Shown here one piece after another: positions 1 to 5,876 of a DNA stretch of 11,638 bases (position 1 is the stretch's first letter; each line of letters opens with the position of its first letter). The translations under genes and the position numbers were made by a program. The notes beneath the pieces were generated by a model that saw nothing but the letters and a program-made list of their open reading frames with translations, searched no databases and was not told the origin of the DNA. This stretch comes from JBKPDV01 sp046728075 (GTDB lineage: Bacteria; Acidobacteriota; Thermoanaerobaculia; UBA5066; Gp7-AA6), in contig JBKPDV010000270.1 in the NCBI GenBank assembly GCA_046728075.1, positions 1 through 11,638 on the forward strand. The letters are read 5' to 3'.

Positions 1-120
1 AACACCCCCCCGCCGCCCAAAAAAAACCCCCCCGGCCCGGGGGGGCCCCCCGCGCCGCCCGCCCACCCCCCCCCCCCCGCGGGGGGGGGGGGGGGGGGGG
101 GGCGCCCCGCGCCGCGCCGG
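1..120. other. Low-complexity C/G homopolymer end, probably an artefact
   Basis: The stretch is almost entirely runs of C, then G, with one run of A. It includes an unbroken run of more than 20 G, and its composition changes abruptly to normal sequence near 121. No reading frame or palindrome of biological type is visible. I infer a sequencing or assembly artefact at a contig end and would not interpret it. Confidence 0.75.
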
Positions 121-331
121 CTCAGGAAGGCTTTCAGCGACGGTTTTCTGGTCGCGATTAAGATGCGATTCTTCGGAGAAGTCTCAAGCCCCTCACCCTA
201 CCCTCTCCCCTCAGGGGAGAGGGGATGCTTTCTGAACGCGTACCTCAATTGTATGTACCCGTCCCCCTACGAGGGTCGGGTGAGGGGAAATCTATCGCCG
301 AGAACCCGTCCCTTTCGCTACTTCTCCTCCG
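121..331. other. Gene-free interval downstream of the DUF1579-like gene
   Basis: Short open frames here have no recognisable protein features and run through palindromic repeat sequence. The only structure I can support is the nested inverted repeat at 189-287. The interval lies just 3' of the minus-strand gene that stops at 332, so it would form that transcript's 3' untranslated region. Confidence 0.6.
189..287. repeat. Nested palindromic intergenic repeat (CCCTCACCC / CCCTCTCCCC type)
   Basis: The outer arms CCCCTCACCC (189-198) and GGGTGAGGGG (278-287) are perfect reverse complements. Inside them, CCCTCTCCCC (201-210) and GGGGAGAGGG (214-223) form a perfect 10-bp stem with a 3-nt TCA loop. 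From general knowledge, elements with these arms are scattered between genes in many GC-rich bacterial genomes as REP- or MITE-like repeats. The element begins about 45 nt past the stop codon of the minus-strand gene, so it could also act as a transcription end or RNA-stabilising structure. That role is inference, as there is no U tract. Confidence 0.75.
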
Positions 332-934
332 CTACATCTTCGCCGCTGCCGCCGCCTTGGTCGACTTTCCTTCCATGATGAGCGACCAGCTCTTCCCGTC
401 CTCGGACATCTCGTACTTGAAGCTGTAGGACGTCGGTGAATCCTCGGTCATCGAATAGCGGCCGTGGTAAGTCTTGCCTCCCATCTTCGACTCGTCCGTA
501 AAGACCCAATTCTTCCCGTCGACGCTTCCCTTGCTCAACGTCGCAAAGCCCGAGTTGTCGATGCCGTAGTACGTATAGCTCTTGTTCTCCGCGTCGTAGG
601 CAAGGATCCCGAGGCCGTGCGACGGCCCCATCGGCGACTTGCCGGTCGAGTGGATGACGACTTGGAAGCCGCCGGGGAACCACTCGGCCTTGTCAGCCGA
701 GGTCATCTTGCCGGCTGGCATCATCGGGTTCTGCTTGATGTCCCCATCCGTGTTCCAGGTCCCGACGAAATACGCGAGCCTCTTGACCTCCGGACCGGGC
801 TTGGGCGCCTCCATCTTCTTCTCCGGCGCCGCGGCTTTCTTTTCCGCCCCGCCTTTCGTGTCCTGCGCGGGCACGGCGATCGCCGCCATCAGCAGACCGG
901 AGGCCGCAAGAATCGCAAGTCTGGGATTCCTCAT
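332..934 (-). CDS. Exported DUF1579-like protein (200 aa)
   Basis: The ATG at 934 is chosen because a strong ribosome-binding site (GAGGAGGAG, about 941-949) sits just upstream; a longer in-frame extension to 1132 would overlap the divergent dehydrogenase gene. Residues 1-23 form a signal peptide (MRN-PR, a hydrophobic core, then AVPAQ). Residues 25-48 are a Lys/Ala/Pro-rich linker. The rest is a beta-rich domain starting with the FVGTWNTDGD motif (56-65), followed by EWFPGGF, GLGILAYD, YTYYGIDNSG and WVFTDES. This pattern matches DUF1579 and related lipocalin-like or THAP4-like beta-barrel proteins that begin with a hydrophobic-GTW motif. The fold suggests binding of a small hydrophobic ligand, but no biochemical function is established. 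It probably acts in the periplasm or is secreted. It is divergent from the dehydrogenase, with 85 bp between start codons. Confidence 0.85.
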   Translation of the reverse strand: MRNPRLAILAASGLLMAAIAVPAQDTKGGAEKKAAAPEKKMEAPKPGPEVKRLAYFVGTWNTDGDIKQNPMMPAGKMTSADKAEWFPGGFQVVIHSTGKSPMGPSHGLGILAYDAENKSYTYYGIDNSGFATLSKGSVDGKNWVFTDESKMGGKTYHGRYSMTEDSPTSYSFKYEMSEDGKSWSLIMEGKSTKAAAAAKM

Positions 935-940
935 GGTGTT

Positions 941-969
941 TCTCCTCCTCTTATTGAGGGCGCATTCTA
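941..969 (-). promoter_or_regulatory. Candidate promoter -10 and ribosome-binding site of the DUF1579-like gene
   Basis: On the minus strand a TAGAAT hexamer (rc of 964-969) lies about 30 nt before the ATG, and a purine-rich GAGGAGGAG ribosome-binding site lies between them. No good -35 hexamer is visible about 17 bp upstream. The binding site is convincing; the promoter is tentative. Confidence 0.35.
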
Positions 970-1019
970 GACCCGAACTCGCCCGCTGGCGGAGCGTTTC
1001 GGTCGGATAGCATCCCTGC

Positions 1020-1925
1020 GTGCAAGCGCTTTTGTTCGAGCCGGGTCTGGCTCGAGTCGGAGAAACTCGGCGGCCGATTCCGCGGCGGCACGAGGCTCTC
1101 GTGCGGATGATCCTCTCGGGGATCTGCAACACGGACCTGGAGTTGCTCCGCGGTTACCACGGCTTCTCCGGAATCCCGGGTCACGAGTTCGTCGGCGTCG
1201 TCGAGGGACCGGCATCCTCCCGGTTCCTCGGCAAACGGGTCGTCGGCGAGATCAACCTCGCCTGCCGCCGGTGCGCGTGGTGCCGAAGGGGGCTCGGCCG
1301 CCACTGTCCGAAGCGGACGGTGCTGGGGATCGTGAAGCACCCGGGCGCTCACGCGGAATACCTGACACTTCCGGAAAACAATTTATATATTGTACCCGGT
1401 GCCATTGCCGACGAAGCGGCCGTCTTCGTCGAGCCGCTGGCCGCTGCCTGCGAGATCCTCGATCAGGTTTCCGTGACCCGAAAGACCCGCGCCGCAGTGC
1501 TCGGCGTCGGGAAGCTCGGGGCCCTCTGCGCCGCCGTCCTGGAGAACGCCGGAGCCGACGTGGCGCGTCTCTCCCGCAAGAGCCGGGCTCGCCCGCGCTC
1601 CTTCGACCTGGTCGTGGAAGCCACCGGGTCTCCCGCCGGGATGCCGCGCGCGATCGAGCTCGCCGCACCGCGCGGCACGATCGTCTGGAAGTCGACCCAC
1701 CACGCGCCCGCCAGCTTCGACGCGGCGCCTGTCGTGGTCAACGAGATCACGATCGTCGGCAGCCGCTGCGGCCGGTTCGAGCCTGCGCTGGATCTCCTGA
1801 GGCGGGGCAAGGTGGACGTCGCAGGCCTTCTGTCTGCCGAGCTTCCGCTCTCGCGGGCGCCTCGAGCTCTCGCGCTTGCGGGAAAACGGGGGATTCGAAA
1901 GGTCCTCCTGCGTCCGACCGCATAG
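1020..1925 (+). CDS. Short zinc-dependent alcohol dehydrogenase-like protein (MDR superfamily, 301 aa)
   Basis: This protein should catalyse NAD(P)-dependent oxidation of an alcohol or polyol in the cytoplasm; the substrate cannot be read from sequence. Catalytic zinc ligands of the MDR family are present: Cys36 in GICNTD, His55-Glu56 in PGHEFVG, and Glu138 in VEPLAA. The structural-zinc lobe has Cys82, 85, 88 and 96 with normal CxxCxxC spacing. The cofactor glycine motif LGVGKLG is at 161-167, and VVEATGSP at 198-205. The family is usually about 320-350 aa. The shortfall lies between GADVARLS (178-185) and SFDLVVE (194-200), where a Rossmann strand and helix plus the cofactor-specificity region would normally sit. 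Start: GTG, the first start codon after an in-frame TAG at 1008-1010, with only a weak ribosome-binding site. It is probably cotranscribed with the next gene (27-bp gap). Confidence 0.88.
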   Translation: MQALLFEPGLARVGETRRPIPRRHEALVRMILSGICNTDLELLRGYHGFSGIPGHEFVGVVEGPASSRFLGKRVVGEINLACRRCAWCRRGLGRHCPKRTVLGIVKHPGAHAEYLTLPENNLYIVPGAIADEAAVFVEPLAAACEILDQVSVTRKTRAAVLGVGKLGALCAAVLENAGADVARLSRKSRARPRSFDLVVEATGSPAGMPRAIELAAPRGTIVWKSTHHAPASFDAAPVVVNEITIVGSRCGRFEPALDLLRRGKVDVAGLLSAELPLSRAPRALALAGKRGIRKVLLRPTA

Positions 1926-1929
1926 CGAT

Positions 1930-1950
1930 ATCCTCGTCATTCCGGAGGAT
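1930..1950 (+). promoter_or_regulatory. Ribosome-binding site inside a small hairpin before the 1953 gene
   Basis: ATCCTC (1930-1935) is the exact reverse complement of GAGGAT (1945-1950), giving a 6-bp stem with a 9-nt loop. The right arm contains most of the GGAGG ribosome-binding site of the gene at 1953. The fold would hide that site when the dehydrogenase is not being translated through it. The sequence is seen; the control role is inferred. Confidence 0.4.
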
Positions 1951-1952
1951 CC

Positions 1953-2486
1953 ATGAAACGAGTGAAGGCTTTTTCGGTGGGTCTCCTCGCCTGCGCCGCC
2001 GCGGCTCTCGCGCTGGACGGCACGGCGGCGGGAGTCAAATGGACGGTCCCTGCATCCTGGAAGCTCGATGCCGCACGCCCGATGCGGGTGGCGACCTACG
2101 CGATCCCGGCCGCGCCCGGCGCCGAGGCGGGGGAATGCGGAGTCTTTTTCTTCGGCAAGGGCCAGGGAGGCGGAGTCGACGAAAATCTCAACCGCTGGGT
2201 CTCGCAGTTCGAAGGAGGCGCGCCTCCAAAGAAGTCGGAAAAAACGGTCGGCGGCTGGAAGGTGCATCTCGTCGATGTTTCCGGCACGTACCTCGCGCCG
2301 GGCGGGCCGATGATGCAATCGCAGGGGAAGAAGCCCGGCTACAGGCTGCTCGGCGCAATCGTCGAGGCCCCGAACGGAATGGTCTTCTTCAAGTGCACGG
2401 GACCGGCCGCGACGATCTCGAAGGCTCAAGCGGATTTCGATCGAATGATCGGGTCCCTGGCAAAGTCGGCAGCGACCGCGCTGTGA
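1953..2486 (+). CDS. Exported hypothetical protein (177 aa)
   Basis: The ATG follows GGAGG by a short spacer, so the start is secure. Residues 1-26 are a signal peptide (MKRVK, hydrophobic core, then TAAG), so the protein is exported. The mature part starts with VKWTVPASWK and contains MRVATYAIP, GECGVFFFGKGQGG, NRWVSQF, LVDVSGTYLAPGGPM, YRLLGAIVEAP and MVFFKCTGP. From memory this set of motifs is shared by a family of secreted proteins annotated only as hypothetical in Acidobacteriota and similar genomes; I cannot name a Pfam family or a function. One cysteine pair (Cys62 in GECG and Cys148 in FKCTGP) could form a disulfide in the periplasm. It sits between the dehydrogenase and the M28 peptidase, probably in one transcript. 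Confidence 0.82.
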   Translation: MKRVKAFSVGLLACAAAALALDGTAAGVKWTVPASWKLDAARPMRVATYAIPAAPGAEAGECGVFFFGKGQGGGVDENLNRWVSQFEGGAPPKKSEKTVGGWKVHLVDVSGTYLAPGGPMMQSQGKKPGYRLLGAIVEAPNGMVFFKCTGPAATISKAQADFDRMIGSLAKSAATAL

Positions 2487-2522
2487 AAGCCGCGAGGCCG
2501 TGAGCCTCCGCGCGCTGCGCGC

Positions 2523-4826
2523 TTGGCGCTCGGCTTGAGCTCGGAGGACGGCGGCGGAAAGACGGCGTTTCTCTCGACGGTTCTTTTCTCGGCTCTCCTG
2601 ACCGGCATCACGATCGCCCGTCACGAGCCCCCCGCTCCCAAATCCGCGAACGCTCCCCCTTCGGAGTTCTCGGCGTCGCGGGCGCGCGAGCTGCTGGGCC
2701 GGCTGCTCGGCGACGGCGCGCCCCACCCCGTCGGAAGCGAAGCGAACGCGCGCGTCCGGGAACGCATCGTGGGCGAGCTGCAAAGGTTGGGCTACGAGCC
2801 GGCGGTCGAGACGGCCTTCGCCTGCGGCCACGCGGGCTCCTGCGCCACCGCGCGCAATGTCGTCGCGACATTGCCGGGGAGTCGGAACGGCAAGGCCGTC
2901 CTGCTCTGCGCGCACTATGACTCGGTCGGCGCGGGCCCGGGCGCCTCCGACGACGGAATGGGCGTCGCCGCGCTTCTCGAGATCGCGCGAATCCTCAAGA
3001 CGGAGCCCGCGCGCCGGAACCCTGTGCTCTTCCTGTTCGACGAAGGGGAGGAAGCCGGATTGATCGGCGCGGAGGGCTTCTTCCGACCCGAGCTCGGGCA
3101 GCGGCCGATCGGCGCCGTCATCAATCTGGAGAACCGAGGGACGTCGGGAACGAGCTACCTTTTCGAGACGAGCACCGGCAATCGCTGGCTGGTCGGCCTC
3201 GCCGCCCGCGCGCTGCCGCGTCCGGTGACGAGCTCGCTCTTCTACACCGTGTACCAGTTTCTCCCCAACGACACGAATCTGACCGTCTTCCGGGCGCATG
3301 GCCTCGCGGGAGTCAACTTCGCCGCCGTCGAAGGGGTAACTCGCTACCACACCTCGCGCGATGATCTGGCGCACGCGTCTCTCTCGACGCTGCAGCACCA
3401 TGGAGACAACGCGCTCGTGATGGCGCGCTCGTTCGCCGGCGCCGATCTTTCACAGCCTCCCGCCGGCGATGCGGTGTTCTTCGATCTCTTTGGGGCCGGC
3501 ATCGTCCGATGGCCCGAGAGCGCAGCCCTGCCGCTCGCCATCGCCACACTCGTCCTTCTCGCGATCACGCTGGCAGTGCGTCCTCGGGAAGAGCGAGCCT
3601 CGCTGGGTTCCGTCCTGCTCGGCCTCCTCGCCGCAGCGGCGATTCCGCTCATTTCCGGCGGCGTCGGATTCGCCATCACCTACGTCCTGCGCCGGATCGG
3701 CGCGCTGCCGACTCCGTGGATCGCGAATCCCTTCTGGATGCGCGTGGCCGTGTGGTGTCTTGCACTCCTCGGCGCCTGGCTCGTCGTCTCCTGGCTCGCC
3801 CGCCGCGCCGGCAGCGCGGGACTCTGGGCTGGGCTGTGGTTTCTCTGGACGTTCCTCGCGGTTCTTCTCGCCTGGCGCCTGCCGGGTCTCTCGTTTCTCT
3901 TTTTCGTCCCGGCGGCCGTCGCGGCGGTGTCCGGGACGCTGGCAGGCGTCGCCGGTCGATCCCTCTTCTTGCGAAGGTTCGCGATCGCGGCTCCCGCCTG
4001 CGCCGCGGCTCTTTTCTGGCTGCCGGTCGCCTGGTTTCTCGACACCGCCCTCGGATCCCCGATCGGCGCGATCGCGACGGCAGCCTCTGTCGGACTCTGG
4101 GCAGCATCCGCTGCTCCGGCGTTCTCCGCGGTCTCCGCGAAGGGGCGCCGGCGAATCCTGGCGGCGCTCTCGATCGGCGCTCTCGTCTCCGTCGGCATAG
4201 CCGCCGCCGCGAGACCCTTCTCCGCCGACTCGCCGGAGCGAATGTCGATTGCCTTCTCGCAGGACGCCGACACGCAGCGATCGAGGTGGCTCGCCTACGC
4301 GGAATCGGGACGGCTGCGCGGCGATCTGGCTCGAGCCGCGAACTTCTCGGCAGCACCTGTCCGGGCCTTTCCCTGGTCTGGTGGGGCCGGCGCATTTGCG
4401 GCGGACGCGCCCGGCGCTTCTCTGCCCGCTCCCTCGGCCACCGTCCTCGAGGATTCGCGCGACGGTTCCACGCGCCGCATCCGACTGAATCTGCGCTCGC
4501 CTCGCGGAGCGCCCGCTGTCTTCCTCGCTATCTCTCCAGCCGCTCAGATTCAGTCGGTCCGAGTCGCGGGAGAGGCGCTCGCCCCGATCAACGCTCGCGT
4601 CGTTTCCTACCAGCGCGGCTGGCGCCTGATCACCTGCCTGACGACTCCCTCCGAAGGAGTCGAGTTCACGCTCGTGGCTGGTCCGAATCCTTTGGATTTC
4701 TACGCCGGTGATCGTTCGGCCGGTCTTCCGACGACTGGCGATCCTTTGCTTCGAGCGCGGGGACCGGAGGCCGCGCCAAGCCAGCAGGGCGATGTGACGA
4801 TCGTCACCCGCCGACTGAAGCTCTAG
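2523..4826 (+). CDS. Membrane-anchored M28 family zinc metallopeptidase with polytopic C-terminal half (767 aa)
   Basis: This is an aminopeptidase-type M28 enzyme with a membrane architecture like eukaryotic ER metallopeptidase 1/Fxna. An N-terminal membrane segment is at about 14-32. The peptidase domain spans about 50-305: His131 and Asp133 (HYDS), bridging Asp143 (ASDDGMG), catalytic Glu176 and metal ligand Glu177 (EGEEAGL), Glu203 (NLENRG), PNDTNLTVF (248-256) and the last ligand His276 (RYHTSRDD). Every expected co-catalytic zinc ligand is present, so it is probably active. Residues about 333-565 hold roughly eight hydrophobic segments, and 570-767 form a soluble beta-rich tail. The peptidase domain is likely extracytoplasmic. 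Start is uncertain: TTG 2523 is the first start codon after the previous gene's in-frame stop; TTG 2535 is possible. Neither has a clear ribosome-binding site, so translation may be coupled to the upstream gene (36-bp gap). Confidence 0.88.
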   Translation: MALGLSSEDGGGKTAFLSTVLFSALLTGITIARHEPPAPKSANAPPSEFSASRARELLGRLLGDGAPHPVGSEANARVRERIVGELQRLGYEPAVETAFACGHAGSCATARNVVATLPGSRNGKAVLLCAHYDSVGAGPGASDDGMGVAALLEIARILKTEPARRNPVLFLFDEGEEAGLIGAEGFFRPELGQRPIGAVINLENRGTSGTSYLFETSTGNRWLVGLAARALPRPVTSSLFYTVYQFLPNDTNLTVFRAHGLAGVNFAAVEGVTRYHTSRDDLAHASLSTLQHHGDNALVMARSFAGADLSQPPAGDAVFFDLFGAGIVRWPESAALPLAIATLVLLAITLAVRPREERASLGSVLLGLLAAAAIPLISGGVGFAITYVLRRIGALPTPWIANPFWMRVAVWCLALLGAWLVVSWLARRAGSAGLWAGLWFLWTFLAVLLAWRLPGLSFLFFVPAAVAAVSGTLAGVAGRSLFLRRFAIAAPACAAALFWLPVAWFLDTALGSPIGAIATAASVGLWAASAAPAFSAVSAKGRRRILAALSIGALVSVGIAAAARPFSADSPERMSIAFSQDADTQRSRWLAYAESGRLRGDLARAANFSAAPVRAFPWSGGAGAFAADAPGASLPAPSATVLEDSRDGSTRRIRLNLRSPRGAPAVFLAISPAAQIQSVRVAGEALAPINARVVSYQRGWRLITCLTTPSEGVEFTLVAGPNPLDFYAGDRSAGLPTTGDPLLRARGPEAAPSQQGDVTIVTRRLKL
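4823..4826. other. CTAG palindrome carrying both convergent stop codons
   Basis: TAG at 4824-4826 ends the plus-strand M28 peptidase and TAG read on the minus strand at 4825-4823 ends DUF72. The two coding regions therefore overlap by 4 bp with no intergenic terminator. Confidence 0.9.
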
Positions 4827-5857
4827 CGGGATCGGTCTTCTGCCAAAAGCTCCGCGAGCGCGTGGATCGTGAGCGGCGAGCACCCTTCGGCCTTGTTGTT
4901 CACTAGTACGGAGATGGGGATCTGCCGCTCGACGGCGAGCCGGAGCAGGTCGAGGATCTGGCGCCGCATCTCCGGCTGCGGCGAGGAGATCCGATCGAAC
5001 GGGCGCAGCTCCTCACGGCGCCCCTCGTAGGTGCTGCCGGGCGGGAGAAGAAGGCGCACGAGAGCGAAGGGAGCCTGCTCGAGCGGCACGACTCGTTCCT
5101 GATCGGCAGGCATCGGCATCGCGGTCGCGAAGTTGTAGACGTGGGCGGCGCCGTGCGCCTCGAGAGCGCGCCGGTAGTCGTCCGTCAAGAGCGTCGCGTC
5201 TCGCAGCTCGACGGCATAAGAGAAGTCGCGAGGAAGGGCGCTGAGAAACCGATCGAGCTTTTCGGCGAACTCCGGCGGAGCGAGACGATGCTCGGATGGC
5301 GCCGGCGGAAACTGAAGGAGAAACGGCCCCGTGTGCTCCCGGAAGGATTCCGCAAACGGCGCCACGAGCTCATCGATCAGCCGTGAAGCGCTCAGAAAAT
5401 CGGGGTTCCTCTCGCGGAGGCCTCCCCTTTGTCGCATTGTCGGCTCGACGACGGCAGCCGGCGCCTTGGCAACGCAAGGAAAACCGGGAGGAAGCTGCGA
5501 ACCATAGCGTTCGAGGTCGGCCCTCGGGATCGGCGCATAGAAGCTGCGGTCGATTCCGACGGTGGTCAGCAGTGGATGCCTCGCGTACTCGCGCAAGCCC
5601 TCCCGGGCGAGCTCCGACGGCGAGCCCCGCCGGGAGTAGACGATGCCCGCCCACTCCGGAAAGCTCCAGGAGCTGGTCCCAAAAAAGACGCCCGCAGGAA
5701 GCTGAGCCGCGATCGCCCTGCTCTCCGCGTGCTCGCGCTCGACGCGTTTGAGGAGCTCGGTGTCCTGGCGCTCAACGCGGTTGCCCGCGCGCGCTTCCCC
5801 CTCGAAGAGCTCGAGCTGAGCATCGCTCTCTGCAGTCACAGCCGGCGATTTTGACAC
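4823..5857 (-). CDS. DUF72 (YecE-like) family protein
   Basis: The family is recognised by GTSSWSFPEWAG near residue 60, DRSFYAPIP near 103, PFLLQFPP, YAVELRD and the C-terminal ISVLVNNKAEG followed by a helix. DUF72 proteins have a TIM-barrel-like fold and no established reaction, although some link them to nucleic-acid or iron-sulfur processes; I make no functional claim. No signal peptide is visible, so it is cytoplasmic. Start is uncertain: in-frame GTG codons occur at 5929, 5908, 5857 and 5839, none with a good ribosome-binding site. I chose 5857 (344 aa) because the earlier two would overlap the divergent peptidase gene, which has a good binding site for its TTG at 5874. A Q-L-E-L-F stretch near the start is typical of the poorly conserved N-terminus. 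It is convergent with the M28 gene, sharing a CTAG stop. Confidence 0.85.
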   Translation of the reverse strand: MSKSPAVTAESDAQLELFEGEARAGNRVERQDTELLKRVEREHAESRAIAAQLPAGVFFGTSSWSFPEWAGIVYSRRGSPSELAREGLREYARHPLLTTVGIDRSFYAPIPRADLERYGSQLPPGFPCVAKAPAAVVEPTMRQRGGLRERNPDFLSASRLIDELVAPFAESFREHTGPFLLQFPPAPSEHRLAPPEFAEKLDRFLSALPRDFSYAVELRDATLLTDDYRRALEAHGAAHVYNFATAMPMPADQERVVPLEQAPFALVRLLLPPGSTYEGRREELRPFDRISSPQPEMRRQILDLLRLAVERQIPISVLVNNKAEGCSPLTIHALAELLAEDRSR

Positions 5858-5861
5858 CGGC

Positions 5862-5876
5862 GGAAGGTAGACTTTG
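5862..5876 (+). promoter_or_regulatory. Ribosome-binding site that supports a TTG start
   Basis: GGAAGG (5862-5867) precedes TTG 5874-5876 by 6 nt. The translation from this TTG gives a complete signal peptide, which a later start would shorten or lose. This decides the start of the large peptidase gene. Confidence 0.6.

Noticed and set aside
163..428. Short plus-strand open frames near the left end
   Set aside because: They run through the palindromic repeat and antisense to the DUF1579-like gene, without ribosome-binding sites.
935..1132. N-terminal extension of the DUF1579-like protein to 266 aa
   Set aside because: It would overlap the divergent dehydrogenase and hide the signal peptide. 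A strong ribosome-binding site marks ATG 934.
1383..3401. 672-codon open frame on the minus strand
   Set aside because: It lies opposite three genes with clear motifs. Its translation is Arg/Gly/Ala-rich without domains, as expected for an antisense frame in GC-rich DNA.
3450..4883. 477-codon minus-strand and 400-codon plus-strand (3509-4711) open frames
   Set aside because: Both run through the M28 peptidase gene out of frame, and their sequences are Arg/Ser/Pro-rich noise.
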